DNA of 64,000 nt from Roseibacillus sp. (GCA_022448985.1 JAKVCR010000040.1:1-64000); one strand, 5' to 3'. Counted from the first letter of the stretch, positions 20,123 to 29,223 are shown. Notes: a model not told the origin generated them from the sequence alone. A program made the numbers and translations.

Positions 20123-20704
20123 ATGCAGACCCAAGCTGGAAATACGGTTGTGCTGGAGAGTGCCTCTTTCCCCGGGGGAACGCCCACAGCCACCGACCCT
20201 GTCTGCCTGGATCAGACCACCAAGCTTCTTCAGGAGCACGGCCTGGCGACGCCAGCTGAACTGCATCAGCTTCGGGAGCATGGTCTGGCGCCGCCACAGG
20301 GACCAAGGCCGTGGGACCCCCTTGAGTTTCTCGCAGCCCTGCGTGCGCCTGATCCTGATGTCCGTTCCCTGGAAGTGGAACAATTGGGGCGGGCTCTCTC
20401 GCAGGTAATGGGCCAGCAACTGGCGTTGGTGCCCTTTGCCAGCAGGCTGCCCACGCCCTCCGCTTTTTATGATCTCAATGAAAGTCTCCTGGCGGAATGC
20501 AAGAGGATGATGACTCCAGTTCTCTATGCTGAGGAATCGGAGGTGATAGGAGTTGGCTCGATCAATCCCGTCGCCCTCAGGATTACCGCCCAGATCATCA
20601 TGCATACCCTCGCGGAGAGAACGGGAACTACTCCGATCGTTTCCCGGATACTGCTCCACCACGATGGCTGGATGTCACTCTGTCAGCAACAGTTTGGGAT
20701 ATGA
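20123..20704 (+). CDS. Unrecognised protein encoded directly before the PilB/GspE ATPase
   Basis: The 193-residue protein has no signal peptide, membrane helix or Walker motif. It is predicted to be mostly helical and cytosolic (VCLDQTTKLLQEHGLATPAELHQLREHG; SLEVEQLGRALSQVMGQQLALVPF). It starts 7 bp after the secretin stop and overlaps the ATPase gene by ATGA, so its amount is probably coupled to that ATPase. It might be an ATPase-associated regulatory domain, but the downstream ATPase already has its own N-terminal domain, so a split MshEN-type domain is not proven. I do not assign a function. Confidence 0.7.
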   Translation: MQTQAGNTVVLESASFPGGTPTATDPVCLDQTTKLLQEHGLATPAELHQLREHGLAPPQGPRPWDPLEFLAALRAPDPDVRSLEVEQLGRALSQVMGQQLALVPFASRLPTPSAFYDLNESLLAECKRMMTPVLYAEESEVIGVGSINPVALRITAQIIMHTLAERTGTTPIVSRILLHHDGWMSLCQQQFGI

Positions 20705-22395
20705 TCGAGTTTGATGGCATCCAGTTCAACGATTTGATCAGTAATCGGGTCATGGATGCACTCGCTGAGCACGATGCAGCCTTGGCCGAGCTGGGCCACG
20801 ACCAGGTTCCCAATAGGGTTTCCCGGCCCCTGTTCATGTCCGCTATCGCGCAGGTGAACGGGTTGCCATTCCTGCCCAAGATCGCAGAATTCTGCGATCC
20901 CTCGCTTCTGGATGCCTGTGACCCGGCTCTGCTCACCCGGGGAGGATTTACCCCTCTCTGCACCCACGGGGGGCGGCTTCTTGTTGCAGTATCTAATCCG
21001 TGGAGCTCCCTGCCGGACGAATACCTTCCCCCTCGCTTCCCTGATCTTCAACTCGAGAAGGTTGTCACGCTGAGCAGTGAGATCAGCCGTGCCATCGAGC
21101 GCGTGGTGACCACGCAGGGTCCCAATCATTCCCAGTTGGAGTCCATCGATGTCGAGGACCTCGATGAAGGTCTGCAGGATTTCGATGTGACCGCGGAATA
21201 CGATGAGCCGATTGCCCAGCTCGCCGCCACCATCCTTGCGACGGCCACCAAGCTTCGTGCTTCTGATGTCCATTTCAAGGTGGAGAAGGAATCGTTCTAT
21301 TACACATTCCGGATTGATGGAGACCTTGGAGACAAGGTCGAGATGCCAATGAAGCTCAAGGATCGCATTGATGCCTTCTTTCTCAATCTGATGAAGTTGG
21401 CCGCCGAAACCCGTAATACAAAACCGGGGATCTCGGGCCGTTTTACCATCGCTTATTACCACCGCCCCATTGACATCCGTTACGAGCGCCACCGGACCTA
21501 CCGGGGCTATCATGTCACGATGCGACTTCTCGACAAGAGTCACATTAACGTAAAGCTTGGAAAGGGTTCACTGGCCTTCGATGACGAGACTCTTTTCGAG
21601 CTGAGTCGTGTGATGAAGATCCCGGCAGGGATTATCGTGATGAGCGGTCCGACCGGATCGGGGAAATCGACGACCTTGAACGCGATGTTGCGGGAGCTCA
21701 ACCGCCCCGAGGTCAATATTCTTACCTTGGAGAACCCGGTGGAGGATGAAATCCCGGGAGTGACTCACTGTGACCTCAAGAGCGCTGCGGAGTTCAAACC
21801 GATGATCACCAGCTTCATGCGGAGTGATCCTGATATTATCTTGATGGGGGAGGTGCGCGATACCGAGTCGGCTGAACTGGCCATTGAGGCCGCGGTTACG
21901 GGCCACAAGGTCTTGACCACCATTCACACTCCAAGGGCGTCCCAGATTATCGAGCGTTTTGAGCAACTGAAGATCGAGCGCTGGAAAATTGCACAGACTC
22001 TCAAGGCGGCCTGTGCGCAGCGTCTGATCAAGGTTCTCTGCCCAGACTGCAAGGTTCAGATAGATGGGGTGGAGGAGACCGATCGTCGACTCTTCAATCT
22101 TGGGGATGAATGGGCGGAGCGGGCCCTCTTTGTTGCCCGGCCGGGCGGATGCTCGGAGTGCCGGGAAACTGGTTACAGCGGCCGGACCGCGATTCTCGAG
22201 ATTATTCCGATCACTCCGCGTGTCTCTGACCAACTCTCCAAGGGAGAGATCAGTCCCTACGATCTCGAAATGATGGTACTCAATGATGGAACGCTTCCCA
22301 ATCTCCGGAGAAGCGGATTACGACTTCTGGCGGATGGTCAGACCGACCTGAAGGCAGTCAGCAAAACAATCGACATGACCTATTCCGATGAATAA
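20701..22395 (+). CDS. PilB/GspE-type assembly ATPase
   Basis: The 564-residue protein starts with a T2SSE_N-like domain (PLCTHGGRLLVAVSNPW, about residues 85-101). The ATPase domain has Walker A GPTGSGKST at 315-323, the Asp box LENPVEDEIPG, Walker B DPDIILMGEVRD near 377-387 and the His box GHKVLTTIHT at 401-410. The tetracysteine Zn-binding motif CPDC (447-450) and CSEC (484-487) marks PilB/GspE rather than PilT. It powers pilus or pseudopilus extension from the cytosolic face. It overlaps both neighbours by a few bases. Confidence 0.95.
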   Translation: MIEFDGIQFNDLISNRVMDALAEHDAALAELGHDQVPNRVSRPLFMSAIAQVNGLPFLPKIAEFCDPSLLDACDPALLTRGGFTPLCTHGGRLLVAVSNPWSSLPDEYLPPRFPDLQLEKVVTLSSEISRAIERVVTTQGPNHSQLESIDVEDLDEGLQDFDVTAEYDEPIAQLAATILATATKLRASDVHFKVEKESFYYTFRIDGDLGDKVEMPMKLKDRIDAFFLNLMKLAAETRNTKPGISGRFTIAYYHRPIDIRYERHRTYRGYHVTMRLLDKSHINVKLGKGSLAFDDETLFELSRVMKIPAGIIVMSGPTGSGKSTTLNAMLRELNRPEVNILTLENPVEDEIPGVTHCDLKSAAEFKPMITSFMRSDPDIILMGEVRDTESAELAIEAAVTGHKVLTTIHTPRASQIIERFEQLKIERWKIAQTLKAACAQRLIKVLCPDCKVQIDGVEETDRRLFNLGDEWAERALFVARPGGCSECRETGYSGRTAILEIIPITPRVSDQLSKGEISPYDLEMMVLNDGTLPNLRRSGLRLLADGQTDLKAVSKTIDMTYSDE

Positions 22396-23521
22396 CGCCA
22401 GTGCTACTACAACTCCTGCCCCGTTGCCTCAGGCATCTGCCCAGCATGCTTCCAAGGCAGGGAAGAAGGTGAAGATACAGCGCTTCAAGAAGAAGGATCT
22501 GATTCACCTCTTCAGGGGTCTGGCCTCGATGCTCAAGGCCCAGATCAATACGTCTGACGCGCTCAAGTACTACGGGCAGGGCCTGCCCAACAAGGTGATG
22601 GCCTCCACTCTGGACCAGATCCGCTTTGATACAGAATCCGGGATGTCAATTCATGAGGCTTTCCGCAGGACCGGCCGTTTTGATGACATGACGATCGGGT
22701 TGATCCAGGCCGGTGGAGATTCTGGCCAGCTTAACCGGGCCTTTCGAGAGCTTGCTGACCGCCTGAAGGCGGATGTCTATTTCAGGAAGCAGATACGCAA
22801 GGCAGTTCTTCTTCCCGGCATTGTGATCTCAGTACTCGTCGGGGCCTTCATTGTTTCTCAGGTGAAGATTGTGCCTCAGGTGGAGGGCATGCTGGAACAG
22901 GTGCGCCAGAAACCTGATGGGCTCACTGCCATCGCCTTCAAGGTAAGTCATGCCACCCGAGCCTTATGGCCCTTCGTGGTCCTTGGGCTGATGGTCATGG
23001 GAGCTCTCATCTGGAGATCCGAGGGGATTCGAAATACCATTACCTCGATCGCGATGTCGAAGTGGCGTCTCCTCAGCCAGCTGGTCATGAGTCTGCGCCA
23101 GATGACCTTCCTCTCCACGATGGAGCTTCTTTATTCGAATGGAATCAACCTTTCCAAGTCCATGCGGGTCGCAGCTAATTCCGTCAAAACAACGCCCCTG
23201 TATCCTGAAATCCGGCATGCAGCGGATCAATATGAGCACTCCGGGGTTCCTCTCTCGCTTGCCTTCAGCAAGTTCACGTCCGTGGACGAACAGGTGGTTC
23301 ACATGATGTCGATTGGTGAGCGATCAGCCTCGATTGATAACCAATTGAAGATGCTCGCCGACATGTACGAAGAAGAAGCCGAGAATTACATGAACGACTT
23401 TACCCAGGTTTTGAACTTCATCGTTCTCATGATGGCGGTCTCTCTGATTGCCGCAGTATTCATTGGGACGTTCCTGCCGATCTTCCTGATGGGACCGAAG
23501 ATGATGCAGAGTGGGATTTAA
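22388..23521 (+). CDS. PilC/GspF-type inner-membrane platform protein
   Basis: The 377-residue protein has two tandem GspF-like helical domains. The first includes LIHLFRGLASMLKAQINTSDALKYY and the second includes LLSQLVMSLRQMTFLSTMELLYSNGINLSKSM. Three membrane helices are visible (PGIVISVLVGAFIVSQV; PFVVLGLMVMGALIW; FIVLMMAVSLIAAVFIGTF). This is the platform on which PilB/GspE turns to insert pilin subunits. It has a long polar N-terminal extension rich in Ala/Thr/Pro. It overlaps the ATPase gene by 8 bp. Confidence 0.93.
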   Translation: MNNASATTTPAPLPQASAQHASKAGKKVKIQRFKKKDLIHLFRGLASMLKAQINTSDALKYYGQGLPNKVMASTLDQIRFDTESGMSIHEAFRRTGRFDDMTIGLIQAGGDSGQLNRAFRELADRLKADVYFRKQIRKAVLLPGIVISVLVGAFIVSQVKIVPQVEGMLEQVRQKPDGLTAIAFKVSHATRALWPFVVLGLMVMGALIWRSEGIRNTITSIAMSKWRLLSQLVMSLRQMTFLSTMELLYSNGINLSKSMRVAANSVKTTPLYPEIRHAADQYEHSGVPLSLAFSKFTSVDEQVVHMMSIGERSASIDNQLKMLADMYEEEAENYMNDFTQVLNFIVLMMAVSLIAAVFIGTFLPIFLMGPKMMQSGI

Positions 23522-23533
23522 CTCCGGAGAACA

Positions 23534-23953
23534 ATGCAACTGACCAAATTCGACCGCTGGCTCCGAGAGAAGTTCATTTACCGGACCCACATCTACACGA
23601 TGCGGCTCCCGGAATCGGCATTACCCGCGCAGGTGCTGATCGAAGAACTGGAGGAGGCGCCTGCCCGCCGCTACCGCTATCGACTGGTCGTCAACGCAAA
23701 GCAGGATCTGGAAACCCTTCTGGCGGCCCTTCGCGAAGGAAATCAGACGTTTACCACCAGGATCGTGGAGGCCAATCCCTGGTACAAGCCGATTATTGCG
23801 CCCAAGGGGAAGAGCTTCTTTTTCCGGATCTTCTGGTGGGCGGTGATAGTAGTACTCGTATCCGCCGCGCTTCTCCTGGGCTACATGGTCCTCTCCAATG
23901 AAGAACTCAAGGCCGAGATTATCGAGTCCTTGAGAGTCATGATGGACGGGTAG
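23534..23953 (+). CDS. Small single-pass membrane protein of the pilus cluster
   Basis: The 139-residue protein has a soluble N-terminal region of about 95 residues (KFDRWLREKFIYRTHIYTMRLPESA) and one membrane helix (FFFRIFWWAVIVVLVSAALLLGYMVL), with a short charged tail. No family is recognised. A GGAG sits 6-7 nt before the ATG, one of the clearer ribosome sites in the cluster. It lies between the platform and a pseudopilin gene, so it may be an accessory assembly factor; that is context only. Confidence 0.75.
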   Translation: MQLTKFDRWLREKFIYRTHIYTMRLPESALPAQVLIEELEEAPARRYRYRLVVNAKQDLETLLAALREGNQTFTTRIVEANPWYKPIIAPKGKSFFFRIFWWAVIVVLVSAALLLGYMVLSNEELKAEIIESLRVMMDG

Positions 23954-23983
23954 CTTAAATCGGCAAAGGAACTCAGACGAACC

Positions 23984-24394
23984 ATGAATTACCATTCTCA
24001 TCAAACACCGGATCGAGCAGGAGTAACTCTTATCGAGTTGACGGTTGTCATCTTTATCATCCTCAGCATCATGGGAGCTACAATGTACTTCGCTGGCAAT
24101 ATCGGCGAGTGGAACAAGGGAAAGAAGGCCTCAGCGGCTCTGCGGGAAGTATACGTGGCTCAACGCTCCTACCTTGCTGACAATCCAAGGAAGGCAGTTG
24201 CCGCACTAACATCGAATGACTTGATTCAATATCTTCCGAGTGGTGGAGCCACTCTTCCCAGAGTGGAGGATCTCAATGGTAACAGCCTTTCATTTGATGT
24301 GACCAAGTCCCCACCGGTTCTGACGGAATCGAGTGGTGGAGTGTACGATCCTTCCGGATCTTCTACCGATTCCCTGTGGGACGTAGGCGAATGA
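23984..24394 (+). CDS. Pseudopilin 2 of the pilus cluster
   Basis: The 136-residue protein has a leader (MNYHSHQTPDRAG) and then VTLIELTVVIFIILSIMGATMYFAG, a prepilin N-terminus with Val as the likely first mature residue and the +5 Glu. The soluble domain is small and Ser/Pro-rich (SGGVYDPSGSSTDSLWDVGE). It resembles pseudopilin 1 in size and in the VTVVI/ELTVVI core, so the two may be paralogous subunits. The stop overlaps the next gene by ATGA. Confidence 0.85.
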   Translation: MNYHSHQTPDRAGVTLIELTVVIFIILSIMGATMYFAGNIGEWNKGKKASAALREVYVAQRSYLADNPRKAVAALTSNDLIQYLPSGGATLPRVEDLNGNSLSFDVTKSPPVLTESSGGVYDPSGSSTDSLWDVGE

Positions 24395-24861
24395 TGAAAG
24401 TGGTTACCCATCTGACGTTGGCTCTGGCATCGCTTCTTTGCCTGATGCCGGGGACTGGCGTGGCTCAGGAGGACCCTCTTCCGAAGGGGTTCCGCTTTGT
24501 CGGGAACTACAAATTCGATAAGCGGGTGAAAATCCGTGATGGCGTACCCTTCAGCGTAAAGAGCAAGGCCTTCTTCTGCCGCGTCTATACAGATGGAATC
24601 ACGGTTCGCGTTTATGGTGAAAGCGCATCAGAGAGTTACACGTCCCTTACGATCCATCGCAATGACGGCATCCTGCTCGGGGCCGGAACATCCAGGATGG
24701 AGACTGTTCCGGGATTGCAGGCATATTCCCTGGTTGGGAACGTTCTTCGTCAACTGTCGCTGACGGAGAGGAAGTTGGTCCTGACCAAGTTTCCTGCCCT
24801 CTCGGACGTCGTGGAGATCACTTACGCGGACCGTCGTATTACGGTTAGTCGCAACAAATAA
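24391..24861 (+). CDS. Exported small protein of the pilus cluster
   Basis: From the ATG at 24391 (ATGATG; either could be used) the product has 156 residues with a signal peptide (MKVVTHLTLALASLLCLMPGTGVAQ). The mature part is about 130 residues, beta-rich and Lys/Arg-rich (GNYKFDKRVKIRDGVPFSVKSKAFF). I recognise no family. The ATGA overlap with pseudopilin 2 indicates coordinated synthesis, so it is likely a periplasmic partner of the pilus machine. Confidence 0.75.
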   Translation: MMKVVTHLTLALASLLCLMPGTGVAQEDPLPKGFRFVGNYKFDKRVKIRDGVPFSVKSKAFFCRVYTDGITVRVYGESASESYTSLTIHRNDGILLGAGTSRMETVPGLQAYSLVGNVLRQLSLTERKLVLTKFPALSDVVEITYADRRITVSRNK

Positions 24862-24881
24862 ATTTTTCCCGCGGATCCAGG

Positions 24882-25565
24882 ATGAGTGAAAACATTTCCA
24901 GGTTAAATGCTGCTGAGAGTGGCTCATCAGAGACAAAGTCTGGAACGGAAGAATCTAACCGGGCGGGGAGTTGTAGCTGCCAGAGTTGTGGACTGTATCG
25001 CTGGTATCCCCCCATGATGCTCCTCACCACTGCCCTGGCAGCAGTCTTTTGCTGGATGTACATTACCAAGCCGGTCTTTCTGACGACGCCTGAGGATCAA
25101 CTCATGGATGTCCGCCCTGCAATTCAGGAAAAGCGACCAGCCCAGGAAGATACACCCGCTCCTCATACCGCAGGAGGTGGGAATCTGGACCCGGCTCTGG
25201 GGAGGCTACCGGGAGATCCGGCAACGGGCGACGAGGGATCTCCAGCGGCTGAGATTCCGGGAGAAGAACTAAAACCGCTGATCGTGAAGCGGCGGGGTCC
25301 GTCCCTCTTCCGTCCGATTCCATCCGACGAGATGCCTGCGCGGAAAGGAATTGCGGCGGAGATCCTGGAACTGGGGGTTGATGAGGAAGGAGGTAGCGGA
25401 CAGGATGAGAACCGGGTTTCGGAAGAAGACGATGTGAGATCAGTGGCCCGTGGGCAGGGAGGGCAGGACAGTAGCTCTGAGCAATTCCGCGTTCACGCAT
25501 CCTTCATGGCCGAGTTTTCTTCCGTGGAACAGAAAGGCGGCAGTCAGCCGGATCTCAAGCCATGA
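24882..25565 (+). CDS. Single-pass membrane protein with a disordered acidic domain
   Basis: The 227-residue protein has an N-terminal polar segment with a CSCQSC motif, one membrane helix (PPMMLLTTALAAVFCWMYIT), and a long Pro/Glu/Gly-rich exported part of low complexity. The Cys cluster could bind metal, but this is unproven. No family is recognised. It overlaps the following gene by ATGA and is 20 bp after the preceding gene, so it belongs to the pilus operon. Confidence 0.72.
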   Translation: MSENISRLNAAESGSSETKSGTEESNRAGSCSCQSCGLYRWYPPMMLLTTALAAVFCWMYITKPVFLTTPEDQLMDVRPAIQEKRPAQEDTPAPHTAGGGNLDPALGRLPGDPATGDEGSPAAEIPGEELKPLIVKRRGPSLFRPIPSDEMPARKGIAAEILELGVDEEGGSGQDENRVSEEDDVRSVARGQGGQDSSSEQFRVHASFMAEFSSVEQKGGSQPDLKP

Positions 25566-26059
25566 AAAACCCTCTCCTTCAACTGGTGACCAGCGGTGTG
25601 GCACTTGGCCTCATGTGTGGAGCGGTCACGATCCATGCGATCCATGTGATGGGGGCAAGGGAATTGAGCGGAAATGGCCCGGGAGCTGAGGGAGACAGGT
25701 TTGTCCCTGACCCCGATGGAGGAGCGGAGATTGTTTCTGCCTCTGTCAGGGGGACGAAGAATCGCTTGCCGGTCTCTCGCTCCCGTGATGAGGATGCGGT
25801 CAACCTTCAGGCTTTGCGGGAAATTGTGGCACGGTTGCAGGAATTGAAGTCCGCGAATCTGGAGTTGCAGGGAGTCAACAGGGACCTTCAGGACCAGCTG
25901 GAGGAGACCAATCGGGATTTAAGTGAACTTCAGTTTCGCGTGGACACGCATAGCGAGTCTTTCCGGCCGCTGAGAACCTCTTCGGGGACCGGGTCGATCA
26001 TTCGGAATTCAATCAGTCCCGGCAGGACACGCCATCCCCTCCTTCCTCCCAAAGAGTAG
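25562..26059 (+). CDS. Coiled-coil envelope protein ending the pilus operon
   Basis: The 165-residue protein has an N-terminal membrane anchor or signal (LLQLVTSGVALGLMCGAVTIHAIHVMG), then a disordered linker and a clear coiled coil (LQALREIVARLQELKSANLELQGVNRDLQDQLEETNRDLSELQFRV). The C-terminal tail is Ser/Arg/Pro-rich. No family is recognised. It is the last plus-strand gene before the convergent minor-pilin genes. No terminator hairpin stands out in the 109-bp gap. Confidence 0.72.
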   Translation: MKNPLLQLVTSGVALGLMCGAVTIHAIHVMGARELSGNGPGAEGDRFVPDPDGGAEIVSASVRGTKNRLPVSRSRDEDAVNLQALREIVARLQELKSANLELQGVNRDLQDQLEETNRDLSELQFRVDTHSESFRPLRTSSGTGSIIRNSISPGRTRHPLLPPKE

Positions 26060-26168
26060 AGCGTTCTTTCGCCGTACCGTGAATTTTGGTCCTCCGGATT
26101 TCGGTCCTTGTGGGGCTGAAAGTTGGCCAAGCCCTGGTGCGTTCCAGAAAAGGTGTCCCCGGTCGTCC

Positions 26169-28082
26169 TCAGTCAATCTGTTCGATGACTACAAGCCAGT
26201 TCATCTGTGTGATGGGGGGCAACTGATCAGGATTGGTAATGGAATAAAGGTCGGCCTCGATCTTGTTGGCGACCACTTCGTCATCGGCACCGGAGCGGAG
26301 ATCAAGCGGCCGTACGGTGCGGCTTCCGTCTTTTCCAACATGATTGACCTGTCCCCTGAGGGTTATGTTCATTGCCTCGTTACGAATTCCGAAACGCTTT
26401 TCAGGTGCGAAGAGCGAAATTGGAGGGAACACTTTTTTCCCGTGTTCATCGATGCTGCTGGGCGTGACGTTGACATCATTGGTGACATACATCCGGAAGG
26501 GAGTAACGAGGGAGAATCCCCTCGTGAAGGAGGTGAAATCCTTCGAGTCCCGAAGCATGAGGGAGATGTCGGTGGCCAGGGTGGGGATATTCGGTTTGTT
26601 AATCCTGATGTTGTCCCGGTAGTTCGCGTTGACCATGAGGGAGTTATTCACTGCCGGGGGATCGGCTCCAATAGACTCGAGATAGGCGGCCAGCCTTCCG
26701 ATGTAGACCGCCAGGGTCCGGCGTTCAACCCGGGTGGTCTCGAGGTGGAAGGGAAAGGTCAGGCCATTAGGGCTGCCCTGAGTTGGCCAGTTGTTGCCTC
26801 GTGTGAAAAGGACCTTTCTTTCGATCCCACCAGCGAGGTAAGTGAAGGAGATTGAGGTCGGGGTCTGATCCTCGGGGGAGATCACATCTTCGACTCGCAG
26901 CTTCATTATGGTCTGCATAGCGGGCCGGCTGTAGTAGTTCCACCCTGTGGGAGAGGCCGAGTTGTGATCGGTGGCATCCTCCAGGTCATCAAAGGCGTCC
27001 CGACCGCGCGAGATGGGCAGGAAGGCTACAAGACCTGAGTCCGAGGAGTTGGAGATAGGAAAGAAGTTGGCGTTATCCGCCTCGTATTGTTCACGAGAGG
27101 GGAGGTCGCCTGTAAAGTTGTCGAGCCCGACACCGCCGACCGAGGAGTTGTCGGCAAGGGAGATGCCCCGGCGGGCTGCGAGGCGGTCAAGTCGGACACT
27201 TCCTTCAGTCGAGGCTCGGTTCGCGAACACGCCGCCGGAGATACGGATGTTGTCCCAGTCCGTGCCATCCGCATGTTTGCCAAGCGCGGTGGTAGCGGTG
27301 CTGCCGAGAGCCAGCTGTGAAGGCACTTCGTAAATTGAAAGAACGTAGTTTTTCTTTGCGGTGACCACACCGGTTGAGGCCCCGGAAGCTGCTCCGTAGA
27401 CAAGAGAGAAGGCCCACCAGTTCCGTTTGGCCACGAAATTCTCGTGTTGTGAGACATAGCCAAAGTGTACGTTGGGGTAGGGGATGATTTTGTACTGTTC
27501 TCCGCTCGAATACGCCTTGTCCATCGTGATGATGGGGCGATCGCGGTCCAGTCTCTCGACGTCGCCGTTGGCAATCCTCAGAGTTTCGGGGTAGTCGGAT
27601 CCGAGGATGTTGTCCGTGTTGTTTGTGCCGGCATTTATATAGAACCAGTTCATGGATGACTGAGTCCTGATACTGTCTACAGAGTTTTTTATGTGTCCCT
27701 GGGAGCCGTCACCCGTGTTGCCGGAAATGGATTGACCGTTGATTCCAAGAACTTCCGCGATGTCTTTTTCGAGCGCAGTTTCGCCGTTGGCCTTACTGCG
27801 GGCCCGCTCAAAGATCCAGCGCCAGCGGGACGGAACCTCTCCACTTGAGGAGTTCGAATTGGCCATCATGTTTTTGATGGCGCTATTGGAGGTCTCGGTA
27901 AGAACTGCACGAAGCAGAGCTTGTTCACGGTTTGTATAATCGACCCGGATCTGGGTCTTCTTCTGAGTCTCCTGATTCTGGATGCTGTAACGGAATGATG
28001 CAGTGAGCATCAACAGCATGATTGAGGACAGGGTGACGACGGCCAGGATGGAGATATAGCCGGATCGGAGGTTTTTTTTCAT
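26169..28082 (-). CDS. Large PilX/GspK-like minor pilin (possible Verru_Chthon cassette protein)
   Basis: The ATG at 28082 gives 637 residues. The N-terminus is MKKNLRSGYISILAVVTLSSIMLLMLTAS, a short basic leader and hydrophobic helix like PilX/GspK proteins without a strict GFTLIE motif, followed by a long Ser/Asn/Thr-rich extracellular domain. It lies next to two minor pilins in the order expected of a pilus-tip set, and such large-plus-small sets are known from Verrucomicrobia as 'Verru_Chthon' cassettes; I have not verified membership. The start codon is followed by an A8 run, a possible slippage site. The track's 48-residue upstream extension overlaps the next gene and is rejected. Confidence 0.66.
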   Translation of the reverse strand: MKKNLRSGYISILAVVTLSSIMLLMLTASFRYSIQNQETQKKTQIRVDYTNREQALLRAVLTETSNSAIKNMMANSNSSSGEVPSRWRWIFERARSKANGETALEKDIAEVLGINGQSISGNTGDGSQGHIKNSVDSIRTQSSMNWFYINAGTNNTDNILGSDYPETLRIANGDVERLDRDRPIITMDKAYSSGEQYKIIPYPNVHFGYVSQHENFVAKRNWWAFSLVYGAASGASTGVVTAKKNYVLSIYEVPSQLALGSTATTALGKHADGTDWDNIRISGGVFANRASTEGSVRLDRLAARRGISLADNSSVGGVGLDNFTGDLPSREQYEADNANFFPISNSSDSGLVAFLPISRGRDAFDDLEDATDHNSASPTGWNYYSRPAMQTIMKLRVEDVISPEDQTPTSISFTYLAGGIERKVLFTRGNNWPTQGSPNGLTFPFHLETTRVERRTLAVYIGRLAAYLESIGADPPAVNNSLMVNANYRDNIRINKPNIPTLATDISLMLRDSKDFTSFTRGFSLVTPFRMYVTNDVNVTPSSIDEHGKKVFPPISLFAPEKRFGIRNEAMNITLRGQVNHVGKDGSRTVRPLDLRSGADDEVVANKIEADLYSITNPDQLPPITQMNWLVVIEQID

Positions 28083-28105
28083 GAGGTTGGAGCGTTGAGC
28101 GAGGG

Positions 28106-28663
28106 CTAGAGCCTCGGAGTGCCGGAGTAGGTGACGATCTCTCCGGCAGGGCCGGTAAGCTGCATGCGAAAGACGCCGTTCTGGATGAAGAATTCCGCGT
28201 TGTCCACCTGACGGGAAATGAGCCAATCGGGGTTTCCAGCCTTGGTGAACGGAGTAGCCGGGTCCATGGTATAGTAGGCGAGCGCGTCCTTTCCGTTGTC
28301 GGATTCAAAGGAGATGATTCCAAAGTCCTCCGACCCATCCGGATTGAGGAAGCCGAGGACGAGCACTTTACCTTCCGCTGTTATCGCGTTGGTTCCAGCT
28401 ACTGCATCACTGAGATTCGAATGAATGCGGTAGGCATCCGCGCGCGAGAGAATCTGTGTGATCGTGTTGTTGATCTGGGGGGCGTCATCCACCAGGAATC
28501 CCTGAGTCTTGACGATTCGGTGGAAGGTGACCTGCTGCTGGAGCAGGGTCATCATTATGGCTGCGATCGCGAGGGCGAGGCCGATTGCGGTAGCGAGCTC
28601 CGGCAGGGTAAATCCACGGCGGGGTGGTGGAACCTGCCGACTGTCTGTGGGGGGAATGATCAT
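28106..28663 (-). CDS. Minor pseudopilin (PilW/GspJ-like)
   Basis: The 185-residue protein has a Pro/Arg-rich leader (MIIPPTDSRQVPPPRRG) then FTLPELATAIGLALAIAAIMM, a type IV prepilin N-terminus in which Pro-Glu takes the place of Ile-Glu at positions 4-5. The domain that follows (VTFHRIVKTQGFLVDDAPQINNTITQ) fits minor pilins that sit at the tip. It overlaps the upstream gene by 4 bp (ATGA) and is 23 bp from the large PilX-like gene, so the three are probably cotranscribed. Confidence 0.82.
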   Translation of the reverse strand: MIIPPTDSRQVPPPRRGFTLPELATAIGLALAIAAIMMTLLQQQVTFHRIVKTQGFLVDDAPQINNTITQILSRADAYRIHSNLSDAVAGTNAITAEGKVLVLGFLNPDGSEDFGIISFESDNGKDALAYYTMDPATPFTKAGNPDWLISRQVDNAEFFIQNGVFRMQLTGPAGEIVTYSGTPRL

Positions 28664-29223
28664 TGGGTCCGCACTATGGTTCGGGATTTGACGTATTCCC
28701 TGCCGCTGATGGTGTAGGTGACATGGCTCTGTAGTCTCCAGGTTTGCATCTCGGCGGGATTTGTAGATGCCGTTCCGCTCCCGCCATGGGACGGAAGATT
28801 ATTTTCGTCCGGGATCCTGGTGCGAATCACATTCCCGCTTAGAGTTCTTCCTCCAGGAAGGGTGCCAAGTGTTACCGCTGCTTCTGACCTGGCAGGGTAG
28901 ACAGGCCAGGGAGAGGACGAGTTGGTAAGTTCTTCAAAGGGAATACGCTGAGCGTAGGCCTTTTCGAATGTCAGGTAGGCGTCGGACACATTTTGAACCA
29001 TGGTCCATTGTCGGGGCGCGAGGATGTTCATCGTGCCCTTCAGGACTACCAGGCTGGCTACCGAGAGAAGAGTGAGGGCTACAATCGCCTCAATGAGAAC
29101 ACTGCCTCGTTGTGCTCGGAGGGGGGCATCTCGTCTGGAACCGCTCTTGAGTTGACTGCGATATGGGATAGAATCACCGTAAGGGTGAGAGCTTTCCTGA
29201 TCTGCGGATTTCTGGTGTTTCAC
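28660..29223 (-). CDS. Minor pseudopilin (PilV/GspI-like), start uncertain
   Basis: The core is RGSVLIEAIVALTLLSVASLVVLKG, a prepilin N-terminus with Ser as the first mature residue and Glu at +5, followed by a domain of about 140 residues. There is no ATG, GTG or TTG within 35 codons upstream of the cleavage site. The nearest is GTG at 29223, giving an unusually long leader of about 38 residues. The ORF-track start at 29724 adds over 160 residues that lack pilin features. The 5' end overlaps the divergent exported-protein gene. A non-canonical start codon or an unannotated sequencing error is possible. Confidence 0.7.
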   Translation of the reverse strand: MKHQKSADQESSHPYGDSIPYRSQLKSGSRRDAPLRAQRGSVLIEAIVALTLLSVASLVVLKGTMNILAPRQWTMVQNVSDAYLTFEKAYAQRIPFEELTNSSSPWPVYPARSEAAVTLGTLPGGRTLSGNVIRTRIPDENNLPSHGGSGTASTNPAEMQTWRLQSHVTYTISGREYVKSRTIVRTQ

